NCBI GenBank assembly: GCA_946811185.2
Contig: OX328103.1
Location: 31,552,266 to 31,616,265 of the forward strand
Origin: Hippopus hippopus
Lineage: Eukaryota > Mollusca > Bivalvia > Cardiida > Cardiidae
DNA length: 64,000 bases
Direction of reading: 5' to 3'
The translations under genes and the position numbers were made by a program. Shown one piece after another: positions 29,301 through 43,200 of the stretch. How positions within the stretch are numbered: position 1 is the first letter of the stretch; each line of letters begins with the position of its first letter. Under the pieces are notes generated by a model that did no database searches, had not been told where the DNA came from, and saw only the letters and a list, made by a program, of their open reading frames with translations.

Positions 29301-32300
29301 TCCGTCTTATATGTGCAGTATGGAGGTAAATTAACATAGCGAGGACACCTGAAATACATACAAATAATTCTTAACCTTCAAACAATCCCGAGTTCTAACA
29401 ACCTTCAGGAAGAAGGCTTTCGAAAAAATTGAGGGAACAGAGGAAAATAGCTGGTAAATAGCATTTTCTCCTTTTCCAACAATATTAATTATCCTTTCAG
29501 AGACAAATCCCACAACTGGAGCCAAACTGTACTAATCTCAAGTTTATTGTCTGCAGATGCTTCCAATCTAAAAGAGAAAAATTTGTTGACTGGAAATGGA
29601 TTAACCCATAAAGCGCCAAATAAACCTATCAGACATTTTCATGCTAGAAATACAACCTCAATAACTCCAATTTCATGGCTGGATTTGTTTCAGCAAAGTG
29701 GACAGTGGTAGATCAAAGATCAGGCTGCACATTTTGTGCAGCCTGATCTTGATCTACACTGGCCAGAAAGGCAACAACAGTTGTGAAAGGCACTTTAAGG
29801 GTTTAAAAGGAAGATATGGAGTTAACCTCTCAGTACAGCTGTACAATCCACGACTCTCATCAACACATGTACATTGGTAAGAACAGCCATCATCCCATGT
29901 GTTACCTTGCCTGTGAATGGCCCCTTTGTATACACAGAAATCTGAAAAAAGGCAAGAAACCCTGAGAAACCCAGGCAAATAATCCTGAGTTTTAACTACC
30001 TTGAGGTGTAATGCTTTTGAAAACATTGTGGGAAAAGGAGAAAATGTTGGTGACCAGCGTTTTCTCCTATTTTCCACGTTTTTTTCTACCCTTTCAAAGA
30101 TAAATGTTATCATTACACATTTGATGAGTTGCTGAGCATGCTTTCAGTTTGGATGTGTCTACATCTTTGTCATGTGGTCAAGAGTTAAACAAAGGATATT
30201 CTTAGGTCTAATTGTGGCAACAAATAGATAGCCAAAGAAACCATCAGTCCAAACATGACAATGTGTAGTTATAGCAATGTATGTAGACCCAGGCGTTTGC
30301 CAATCCAATGAAATGATTAACTCTTTACCAATTAACAAAATCTTACTTCTCGAAAATGAAAACATTTGCAGATGATAAATTAAATGCTTAAAGCTAGAAA
30401 GAAAAATTGTGGAAAAAGGAAAAAATGGTGGTTACCAGCATTTTCTCCTTTTTCCAAATTTTTTCAAGTTGTCTTCTTTAGGGTTATTAAAACTTGGATA
30501 CTGAATTCTGAGAGAAAACTATGACATAGTTTACACACAGAATTCTGTTGGAAAGACATTAAAATATGGGATAAACACATAAAATCCAGGTGAAAATTAA
30601 AATACAGGTATTACATGCATGTACCCTAAACTGTGAGGGAAAGTTATAAAACCGGATATGTACAAAAGAAAAATGGGGCAAAAGAAATGTTCTTTCAATA
30701 TTATCAAACCAAAAACAATCCAAATAATAATGGATAATTTTGATACATAATGGACTGTGATGGGTACAAAGTTCCACTTACTGTTTCTACCAGTTGGACC
30801 AGTCTGTGGGTTTCCATTAGGGTTGTTATTACTGGAGCCTGTAAAAGTACCCGGAATGTAGGTTGGTACCACAATCATGGAGCCTGGTGTGGTGTTGGGG
30901 TTGAATCCAGTAACCCCTGGCTGAGTGCCTGGGTTAAATGGATTATTTGTTCCAGAGGGACCAACTCCAGGACCTGGGGTGAAAGTGTTGCAGTCGGGAA
31001 CCAAACAGCAGTTGTCGTTTGGATCTGTAACCAGCTTGCAGTTGGATGGGTAGTTATTGTACACAGGACATCTGTGATAAAATACTGAGTATATGGACCT
31101 TGTCATATTATATATAACTTCATCATAGTACAAAATGTACCAACATTCAAATGGAGTCATGGAGATAAGATTGCTTAGACATGCACATTGTAAAAAAAAG
31201 AGAAAAAGGTATAATTTCTTTGATAGTTTTGTCAAAAGAAAAAAGCAAGACATATAAGGAAGACTGTTCATTCAAACTGGCCTTTGAATTTCAGAAATGA
31301 TGATGACAAGAATAAGAAAAACATAGCTTTTTACTATACCCAACATCCAATGATGAAATAGTATCTAACATCAGCATTGAAATGTTTACCAGCAAGCACA
31401 AATAATTCTTGAGAAACAGATTCGGATCAGTAACCATGCCATAGACTAGACTAGTCTAAAAGACTGATCACTTCATGTACCAACAGAAAAATTTCTGTAT
31501 TTATCACAAATTTTCTTTTGCTAAGTTATCATCAGAATGTAATATGAACAGTAAAACCTATTAGCAGCCACCTGTATTAAGACAACACATTTTTGCTTTG
31601 TAAGCGGATACGATTATGATAAAATGTACCAGTGTTAAGCAAGCATCTACTGTAGTCAAGCCAATTATGGTAGAACCCTTGGTGCTTACTTTTTACAGAT
31701 TGGACTATATATATTTTATAGTGATTCTTTCATATGTCTGTATTGTTGTAATGACCTTAAATTGTATATGAAATCATCTGTAAAAGTGAAATATAAACCC
31801 AAGAGTCAACTTTATTTAAAGATTTATCTCTGAAGAATCAGTTTGTCTAAATAAGATTAATATCTATTTCTGGCAATTTCAATGTAAATCAAGCTTAACG
31901 CATAGAAAAGAAAGACGCTATTTTCTTTCTTTACAAGCAGAACATTATTCAGATTTTGTTTCAACTTAAATAGTAATATTAAAACCAGACAGACCTGTTT
32001 GTGCATGCATAATATCCTGTAGAAACATCATCACATCGACATGTTTTGTCACATCCATCATTCCATGTCTGTCCTTGAGTATAATAAGTTCCCTTATACA
32101 CACAGTAGCCTGAAAATAAAAGCTAATGAATAACTCTATTCTACATTCACTTGCTAAAAATCTTTCATGTAATGAATTTGACAGAAAATGAACAAACAAA
32201 CAATTAACCTTGATTTACATGCTTTGTGCTATACTGACTGAGCTACTTGAATTCTGCAGCATCTCTAAAACCTTGGACAATGCTCTCAAAAAAACCTTCA

Positions 32301-35300
32301 ATCATTGTTCCAAACCTAAACTGGAATATTGGCTTCTAGTTGGCCGAGACATAATGTCTAAGCCAATCAGAAGGCTAGTCTTACACTTTAGAAAAAGGAC
32401 TGAATTTGGAATGAATGGTTAATATGATGTAACTAGACAATCATACAAAAAGAATCGAAATCCCATTCACTTACCAGGTGGTGCTGGTGTTGGATTGATG
32501 AATGGAGAAGGGGTTGTCTGTGTTCCTGGGGCTGGGGTCTGGTTGGGGTTTGGTGCAGGTGTGGGGATGCCATTGGGGAAAGGTACTGGATTGATGAAAT
32601 CACAGTATGGTTTCTTACAGCAAGCATCATTAGGGTCTTGTATCAGAACACACTGTGTAGGTACAGTAGGATAGTCTTGACATCTGTAATAAAACAATTT
32701 TCATAAAGTAATGCATATTCAGTGTCAAGTCTTGATTGCCCAGTGGTAATACAGGGGCTTAGCAATCGGGGGTTTTGTGTCTTAAAATCCTGACTTGTAA
32801 TTTCTGCTTTTCCTATCTCATTTTAACAACTCATCACCTCATGAGGAGGAATTTTTATCTTGCAGCATGACCTCTTTTGAAAATATTATGGCGGTAGTTC
32901 GCCTTTTTGCCATATGTTCTCACATATGGCATAACTCTTCATAACACAATCCAGAGATTTAGAGGCTAAGAGAAAGAAAGCTTTTGAAAACATTGTGGAA
33001 AAAGAGCGGCAAATTGTCGCAAGATACGCCCGTCCCACCACCAGTTGTCGAGGGGGTATAATAATCGTTAAGGGCAGGTAATGCAACAAACATGTTTACC
33101 AAAGTCTCAAGTCAATTTGACTTGAGGTGACAAAGTTCCGTTCCGGAAAAGCAAGAAATACTGTAAAAATGAAGATCAAAGTGGAATTACTCAAAATCCA
33201 CACTAGGTAGAGTTATTGTTCTTGCGCACTGTACTCCGTAATATTGCAACAAACATGCATACCAAGTTTGAAGTCACTCTGACTTGAGATGACAAAGTTA
33301 TATTCCAGACAAGCAGAAAATGCTGTAAAAATGACGATCAAAGGGAAATAACTCAAAATTCGTGCTAGGAAGAGTTATGGTTCTTGTGCACAGCACTCCG
33401 TAAATTTTCAACAATCATGCATACCAAATTTGAAGATGTTCAGACTAGAGATGACAAAGTTATATTCCGGACAAGCAGAAAATGCTGTAAAAATGACGAT
33501 CAAAGGGAAATAACTCAAAGACAGCATGAGGTAGAGTTATGGTTCTTTCACACTGCACTCCGTATTGTTGCAACAAACACAAATACCAAGTTTCAAGTCA
33601 ATCGGACTGGAGATGACAAAGTTATGCTCCGAACAAGCAGAAAATGCTGTAAAAATTATGATCAAAGGGAAATAACTCAAAGACAGCACGAGGTAAAGTT
33701 ATGGTTCTTTTGCACTGCACTCCGTATTATTGCAACAAACACAAGTGCCAAGTTTCAACTCAATCAGACTGGAGATGACAAAGTTATGCTCCAGACAAGC
33801 AGAAAATGCTGTAAAAATGACGATCAAAGGTAAATAACTCAAAGACAGCATGAGGTAGAGTTATGGTTCTTTTGCACTGCACTCCGTATTATTGCAACAA
33901 ACACAAATGCCAAGTTTCAAGTCAATTGAACTGGAGATGACAAAGTTATGCTCCGGACAAGCAGAAAATGCTGTAAAAATGACGATCAAAAGGAAATAAC
34001 TCAAAGACAGCACCAGGTGGAGTTATGGTTCTTTCGCACTGCACTCCATATAATTGCAACAAACACACATGCCAAGTTTCAAGTCAATTGGACTGGAGAT
34101 GACTAAGTTATGCTCCGGACAAAGAACTGGACGCCGCCCGCCTGCCTGCCTGGACAGACGCCCACCCGCCTGTACACCATGGGTGATCCCATAATACGTC
34201 CCGTCTTTGACGGGCGTATAAAAAGGAGAAAATGCTTGTTACCAGCATTTCCTCCTTTTTCACAATGTTTTCTAACCTTTCAAAGAAATTGCAACCATTT
34301 AAGTAACATTTATGTCATATGCAAATGGTTTCAATTTGGACATGACTAAAATTTGAAGTCTGGTAGTAAGTTAAATTCATGTAACAAAACCTAATTCATG
34401 TTGATAATCAATATTTCATTATGATGTCATTAAAGTCATCTTTTGTGACTTTGATTTAAGATGAAATGAGCTAATCAGTGAAACACGTACCTCTTTGTAC
34501 ATGAATATTGCCCTGTCATGTCATCAATACACACACAGTTGTAGTCACAACCATCTTGCCAGGTTTGGCCGTTGTTGTACACAACCCCTCGGTAGTAACA
34601 TCCTAAAGAACAATGAGGAAAAATGTTGAGGCAAAGGGAAACAAGCAATTTCGTTGAAATGATATCCCTCGCTGAAAAAGACCTTTTCAAAAACTTACAC
34701 GACCACGTAACTCAAAATCGCTCCCAGTCGACCATTTTGCATTGAATCAAAAAAAGAAAAAAAGCATATCAGCGGAATAGATTATTGTACACATGTATAA
34801 AGTTTCATGAAATTCCGTCCAATGGTATTAGAGATATTGTCCCGGACAGACACACGAATGGATGGACGGACGGAAGGACGGACAATGCTAAAACTATATC
34901 CCTCCGCCCTCGGCGGAGGATAAAAACATGAGTAATTTCAAAGCAGTTTTTCATGTGACTTTAAATGACTCAAAATAAGCACATCCCAATTTTTGAAAAG
35001 AAATTATATGACTTCTAAATGAAATAATGGAGTTTTTCAGTAAATATAGGTGATAAAGGAAACCCTTATACATTTTGAATTTTTATCATCTACTTACCAG
35101 TCTTGGCTTGTGGAGCTGGAGTTGGGTTCACGTTTGGGTTTGGTGATACCCCTGGTTGAGGAGCTGGGGTATTCTGTGGGCTTGGTGTCTGGTATGGGCC
35201 ATATGGTACTGGGGCAATACCCGTCACCTGTGGTGGGGCTGGTGTGTTGGGATTTGGCTGTAAGAATCCTGGTGTAGGGGCTGGCCCAGTAGGTGTCAGT

Positions 35301-38300
35301 GGACAGGAGGCAACCTTACAGCATGTGGGATCTTTTGGGTCTGGAACCAGGGTGCAACTTGGGGGCACACTTGGGTATTTGGCACATCTGTGTGTGGAAG
35401 TTTTCTGAATTTGTTTGTATCTTTGATTTTTTGCATCAATATCAGCAAAATTTCAGTAATATATTACAACAGTCAATAAATTGTTTCAATACAAAAATAT
35501 ATTTTCATACATATATATAGTTAACTTTTACCACACAATCCCAAGTTTTAACAAGCCAGAGGAAGAGGGCTTCTGAAAACATCACAGGAAAAGAAGAGAA
35601 TGCTGGAAACCAGAAGTTTCTCTTTTTCCCATAATTTTCTGATTTTTCATTGTCAAATCTAATTATTTTAGCCACATTTGATATGTCCTATGATATGGCT
35701 TTAAAAATGGACTAGACTATAATCTATCTTGTTGTAAACAGTTAACCCTTTACCCCACAATGCCAACTTTTAACGACCCTGGGAAACAAGCCTTTTGAAA
35801 ACATTGTGGTAAAAAGGAGAAAATGCTGGTTACCAGCATTTTCTCCTTTTCCCACAATGTTTTCTACCCTATCAAAGGAAAATTGAACCATTTGAGCCAC
35901 ATTGAAATTATCACCTGCAAATTCTTTCAATTTGGACAAGGCAAAAATTTTGTGGTCTGGTAAAGGGTTAACCCATTACCACACAATCCCTACTTTTGAC
36001 GACCCTGAGAAAGAAGCCTTTAGAAAACATTGTGGGAAAAGGAGAAAATGCTGGTAACCAGCATTTTCTCCTTTTCCCACAATGTTTTCTACTCTACACA
36101 AAACAGATTTCAAATTTTCAGTCACTTTTATTTTGTCGTCTGCAAATGCTTTCGATTTGGACAAGCCTAAAATATTGTCGTTTGGTAATGAGTTAAACAA
36201 GCAATCAGTCAATTTTCAAATCATTTTGTAATAGTTACCTGTCTTGATAAAAACTTTTAAACATTAATTCATTCTACATGAGTTACCTTTCTTGACAAGA
36301 ATAGTAGCCAGTTGCAGCATTGTCACATCGACAAATGGCATTGCAGTCATCATACCAGATCTGGTTTTGTCTGTAATATTGGTTCTTGTACTGACACACC
36401 ACTGGCAAAGAATAAAAGAAATACAGATTTTCTTTTAATTTCTTATATACCCGACACAAGTTTATGAATTTAAAACAGCTTTGTGAAATATGGATCATCA
36501 ATGTGAATAAAGATCTAAAATTTGAAAATATGTAAAACTTGGGACAAAAGGAAAAAATTCTTTACTGGCCAAGTAATTACTCCTTTTTCCACAATGTTTT
36601 CCAAAGTAGTCTGCCCTATCAAAGACAATTCCTATGATTAAAGATACAGTTTATTCTTTGTCGGTAATTGCCTGAAAAACATGACAGGTCTCAAATTTTT
36701 TCACCTGGTAAAGAGTCATTTACCATATCTATGTAGATTTTGTTTTAACTTTGTGAATTCATTACCTACTAAAACCTGTCTGTAGAAGACACCTTTAAAA
36801 AACAAACTTGTGAAAATGAGGATTTTTCAGTATTTCCAGCATTATCTCATTTTCTTACAACATTTTCTATCAAATTAAAGATAAATCTCATAGTTCAACT
36901 ACAGTTAATTTGTTGACTGCAAATATTTTCAATATAGGTTAGTCTCAAATTTTGTTGTCTGGTAAAAAAAGAACAATACACTTACTTCTTGGTGAGGGTG
37001 TTGGCGCTGGTGTTCCAGGCTGAGGCCCGGGTATGATGTTTGGGTTTGGATTTGGGCTCAGTGTTGGATTTACAGATGGTGACTGGGTAACTCCTGGTTG
37101 AGGGGCTGGTGTTGCGTTGGGTGCTGGTGTTGGCGGTATGTAGGGACATTTGGGTACTTCACAACATGGGTTGCTTGGGTCTTTCACCATGCTGCACTGA
37201 GCTGGAACTTTAGGGTATCGTGGGCATCTGAAATTTATTTATTGTGTAGGCATTCATTTATTTCTGGTGGGGAAGTGGTGTAGTGGTAAAACACAGGACT
37301 ACCAATCTGTAGGCAGCAGGTTTGCATTTTCTCCTTTTCTGACAATACTTTCAACCCCTTCAAAGCCTCCTCTTTTGAGCCACAGTTAATTTGTTGGCTA
37401 TGAATGCTCTAACTCTTTACCAAACAACAAAATTGTAGACTTGTCCGAATTGAAAGCATTTGCAGACGACAAAATAAATGTGACTCAAAAATTAAAAGTT
37501 GTTTTGGAAAGGGTAGAAAACATTGTGGGAAAAGGAGAAAATGCTGGTTTCCAGCATTTTCTCCTTTTCCTACAATGATTTCAAAAGGCTTCTTTCTCTG
37601 GGTCGTTGAAAGTCGGGATTGTGTGGTAAAGAGTTAAATATGGATAAATCTAAAACTTAGTCTTCTGGTCAGGAGTTAATTTTGAGCTCTACTGAAGAAA
37701 GGATGTTTTACATTTTTTTCCCAATCTCTAGTATCACTCTGCTAGGTACAAATTTCCTGTGTTCTGGGCAAATGCTTGGCCTTTACCAGAGGATCCCATG
37801 TTTCTATGAGAGTGAGGAAGAAGGCCTTCGAAAATATTGTAGGAAAAGGGAAAAATGCCTGTAACTAGCATTTGCTCCCTTTCCCCACACTGTTTTCTTC
37901 CCTTTCAAGTAGAAATCCCATCATTTTTGCCATATTTACTTTTGACATCTGAAAGAAATTTCAAAATGGACAAGTCTAAATAGAGTTCAGCATTTCAGTC
38001 AATGAAGCGGTATTCCTGTAAAGGCTAATTGCAGACCAACAAAAGGCAAGTTAGATGTAGAAAAAATAGTTTATAGAAATGCGAGTATAATTCTTTGATG
38101 TAAAGGAAAGCATTTTGTAAAAAGACACAGTTCTTCCTAACAGACGATTCTTCCTTTTCCCCCAATGTTTTCAAAAGCCATTTTTTGTAGATATACAGAA
38201 ATTTATGTTTTTATACTTGACTAACAAGATTTTCTATTAAGTTTATCATCTTGTTTTGCTTACTTTTCTGTACATCTGTAAGCGCCAGTATTTCCGTCCA

Positions 38301-40134
38301 CACAGACACATGTATATGTACAACCATCGTCCCATGTATCTCCAGTCCTGTACATCGTACCATGGTATAGACATACATCTGTTTATGACAAATGTACAGT
38401 TGTTTCAAAATCCATGCTAAGCATAACCTTAAACGTTTGAATGTTTAAGGTCTCAGTTGATCTCAATGAAATATAAAAAAATTTCTTTAAAGCTTAAAAG
38501 TTTAAAAAAATTATTAACAGATAAAAAACCCAAAATGAAAAGGGCACTCTAGATCAGAAAGATCAAGATATTTCAATATCATGACAGTTCTGCTCATTCT
38601 TACAATATTTGCTTTAACACTTAAACTATTATTGCATTTGCAGCCAATGAAGATTAAGATCACACAGCACAAAACATTCACTGTGCAAAGACACTCTAGA
38701 CAAGAGCAATCTTGAATTTGCACTATCTACATTTTAGGTCTAGAATGAAAATGTCCACTGGGTTTATACGGCACTCTAAGGGGTTCATTTGTTGACCATA
38801 TTTCATCTTTAAAATGTTAAACAATTATCTATACATAAACTGAGTGAAAAAAAATGACAAAAGCCCAAAGACGGACACAAACTCACCTCTTGTACCAACA
38901 ACAGGTCCAGTTCCTGGGTTTGGTTTTGGTTGATTCTGTCCATTTATGGTTCCCGGTACACCAGTTATAACAGTGGTGTTAGGGCTGGTTCCTGGATTGG
39001 TGGGAGCACACTGTGGAACCTGGCAACAGCTGTCCTGTGGATCAGTAACCATGGTACATCCACCTCTTAATGGTGGGTATGTTGGGCAGCTGAAACAATG
39101 GTCAATTCAAGTGGAAAATAAAGGACAATGCTCATGAAATAACAATTCTATGAAAGGCTTTCCCCCCTTCCGCCTAAGAAATGAAAAGCATCATTTTTAT
39201 TGGCCAACCTAGAAAATCAGATATAAATGACTTATAAACAAGAGACTGTAAATAAATAGAATTCTAATAATTTGTCCTCTGTATAATCAGAGACAAAAAC
39301 ATGTTTATAAGTATCTATGTAAAGCCTGTCAAAATATGTATTGCCAACTAATTAATGCCGAGTCATTGCCAATTTTGTTTTTGATTTTTCACATAGAGAA
39401 TTACAGGGATTTCAACATTGAGTTCATCAATATTTATGATCATTCTTTCCATAATACATAAGCTCTTTATCCTGATTTCTTAACCGTTACAGTGATGAAT
39501 AAACCCAACTGACAGTCATAGTCTAGAAATAAGACCAAAATGAGAGCAATTTTGAGGTTACTTTGTCTGAAATGTTTAAGTAAAGCATAGTGAAGATCAA
39601 AGACCAGCCTGCATATTCAGTGCAGTCTAATCTTGATCAACACTAGACTCAAGGCTCTTAAGTTGTCAAAAGGCTTTAAGTTCAAAATATTTACCTTTAC
39701 TTGAGAAACACCAAGTGCTCTTGTGATGATCTTTTACATAGCAAAAGATTTCTTCAGACTTGAAGAGTGACACAGAAGGCTACTAGAACACTCTGTACAT
39801 CAATGAATTATTTTTTCAAATGGTATCGACATGGTTTGTATCTTACCGTTCATCACAAACTAAGTCATTCATAACTGGATCTTCACAGCGACAAACTTTG
39901 TCACAACCGTCATAGAACACTTGTCCTTTCGGAAGTGGGACACCATTGTAGACACAGAAATCTATCAAAATACAGAATAGAGGCTTACCTACACCTTACA
40001 GAACACTTGGTTATCCATCTGAATGATCACCATAACCTCCATCAACTTACAACTTTCATTAACATTGATTTTTTTATTCCTCCAAGTGTGATACTGTTTC
40101 TATATCATGTGTCATGTTAAGGTAAAAATTACAG

Positions 40135-40226
<92 letters not shown>

Positions 40227-43200
40227 TTACCCTTTACCACACAATCCCAAGTTTTCAGGACCCTGAGAAAAAGGCCTTTGGAAAGCAGTGTGGAAAAAGA
40301 AAATGCTTGGTACCAGCATTTTCTCTTTTTCCAACAATGTTTTCTGTGCTTTCTGAGACAATTTACATTATTTGAGCCACATCTGATTTGTCCCCTGCAT
40401 ATAATTTGGACAAGTCTAAACTTTTGTAGTTGGTATAAAGTTAATGACTTCATTCCATATTTTGTGATAATTCACATTAATTTTCAGCTTTCCTTGATAA
40501 AACCATAATGCAGCTAATGTTTGTTAATACATTGGTGAGAGGACAAAATGACAAAAGAATCTTTTCAAATTAGTTCTCTGTACATTATTCTAGTTTTAAA
40601 CTCTCCATCTCTCTTTTTTTGAGAGTGGACAATTATATGACAGAAAGAAAAGGTAAAGACTTACTTGTTGCTGGGGTTGGATTAGGTTGTGGTACAGGTA
40701 CTACTCCTGGGGCTGGTGATGGGGTTGAGCCCAAAGGTTGTGGTGCTACAGTAGCACACTGTGGCTTCTTACAACATGGGTTCAAAGGATCATAGACCAT
40801 AGTACAGTATGGAGGCAGACCTGGGTACTTAGGGCAACTAGAACATAATGCTTCACTCTTTATCACAGGGCAAAATTTTAGACTCAACCATGTAACAGGA
40901 ATTCATAGACAACAATTCAATTTTTTTTTCCAACGATGGTATTTGTCTTTGAATAAGTAAAAAATATTGTGGGAAAAGGACGAAATGCTGGTAACCAGCA
41001 TTTTCTCCTTTTCCCACAATATTTTCAAAAGCCTTCTCTCCAAGCCTTGTTAGATCTTGGGGTTTTGTGGTAAAGGGTTAATCCTATACATGCTGAGTAT
41101 GACCTTATGTAGGTTTGCAGATAGTGTAGACCAAAATCAGCAAAATCACAACCTGATCTTCGACCTACATTGCCAAATATGAACTAGTATTTTCCTGAAT
41201 ATCTTGGCCATCATAATACTTTGATGGAAAACGTCAGCTGTATTTATCTAACATTTTTCATGGCTTCTTAATTCATTTTCCACATCATCTTCAGGGGTGT
41301 AAAATTCCACTCATCCGCTCGTATTGAAGAGTAATATTTGGCTTCGGGCAAGTGAAAAAAATGCTAAGCTCGTCCTGTCAGACGAGTACATTTTAAAACT
41401 AATGAATTCTAAATTTGTCAAGTAAAATTCAAATTACAGGTTATTTCACGGTGAACACAAAACGAAAGTAAAACTGAAATTCCAGAGCGTCTCTTCGAAC
41501 ACGATACAGGATGTTTATGTTTATTACGCATGCGCATCTGTAAAGTGCTTGACAGGTTTTCTGTCCACGGCGTCGGTTAGACTAGTATACCTGTACGATC
41601 TATGCTACAATTCCTGTATTGTTAGATCGGGACAGGTTTACCTGTCAAGCCACCGGAAAAAAATAAGTATCAAACACCGTCTACTTTGTTTATATCGACA
41701 CCGTAGTATATGCAGTAGAAATGGTCATTAAAGTCCGCAAGTTGGGACAAGCGATAGTGTCATAAGGACAAGTAATTTTTTCTACCCACTAGTCCTACAG
41801 GACAAGTAGACAAAGAAAAAATTTTACACCCCTGATCTTAATAACTCTCCAATGCAACATTTTATTACAAAATATCCGAGTCTTTCACAATCCTACTTAA
41901 AAGACAATTGAGAGAGTCATACTCTGTGAAAAGGGGGTTTAATGCAATTGCAAAAAGTATCAACCCAAGTCAGCCTGCACAGGCCGATAGGGACTGAAAA
42001 TTTTTGCTATCTTAAAGATTTCTACATGCTAAATTTTCAACAGCTTTGGACAAATTTTAGGAACAAACAAAGTGCTATTTCTCCCTTTCCTGAAAATAAG
42101 CTGCTTCAAAGTTGTAACAAGAGTTATATTTCTAATGTGTAAAATTTGATTCATGCCATAATCATGCCATAAAATATGAATAATTAGATCACTTTTAACA
42201 AATGAATATAAGAGAAAACATCATGTATTCCTCATAACAAACAAATTTTTCACATTTCTTTTGAATATGGTTTGCTACAGGGCAAAAGAAGAAAACAGTT
42301 GTAAGCATGTGGTACCGTGTTAACTCTTTACTAAGAGACAAAATTTTGTTCTGGACCAAATTGAAAGCATTAGCAGACGACAAATTAAATGTTGCTCAAA
42401 TGGTGATTTATGTATTTGATAGGGCAGAAAACATTGCGGGAAAAGGAGAAAATGCTGGTTACCAGCATTTTCTCCTTTTCCCACAATGTTTTCAAAAGCC
42501 TTCACATTTAGGGTCGTTGAAACTTGGGAATGTGTGGGAAAGAGTTAAACATGCAAAAAAGGTCAGCAACTCAGCAGTCCAAAACCTGAATATAAAAGAC
42601 TTACATGTCATTACATGTGTATTTTCCATTCATGGCATCATCACAAGTACAGTCATAGAAACATCCATCTCTCCAGGACTGACCCTGAGTGTAGGTATTC
42701 CCTTTGTACACACATACCTCTGTAAAGACAAAAATGACAGCAATCATGAAATATGCACTGCCAAACCCTCATTTACCCTTAGGCTGCTAAGCGGGACTAA
42801 CTGACCTTTTGCGGACAATGTAGATCAAGATCAGACTGCACAGAATGTGCAGTCTGATCTTGATCTACACTGTTCAACAAGGAAATATTATTCCCCCAAA
42901 CATGACTTTTAAATAGCAATAATTGGGTTCTTTACTATCGAATTGAAAATTTCATTTTAGTTATTTAGCAGAATAAGAATTAAGCAGCCACTCAAGAAAA
43001 CAAGCAAACAAAGGTCTCTCAGAAACATTTGTGGTCTAATACTAGATTTAAAAAGTAACACAACTTCTGATTGGCTAAACCATATGGTTTAGTCAATCAG
43101 AAGTTGTGTTACTTCCAATTTTAGAAAAATCTAGAAAATAAGACTAAGGATGCTTTTCGTAATGGTTGGTGAATAAGGACTCTGGTCTCTTAGGACAAGT

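Noticed and set aside
33384..33833. 149-codon plus-strand frame with repeated units
   Set aside because: It lies inside the 162-bp tandem array. The frame stays open only because 162 is a multiple of three, and the peptide shows no secreted or domain features.
40107..40508. Frame with a long Ser-Leu run on the plus strand (and Arg-Glu on the minus)
   Set aside because: Produced by the CT microsatellite and the adjoining family A element.
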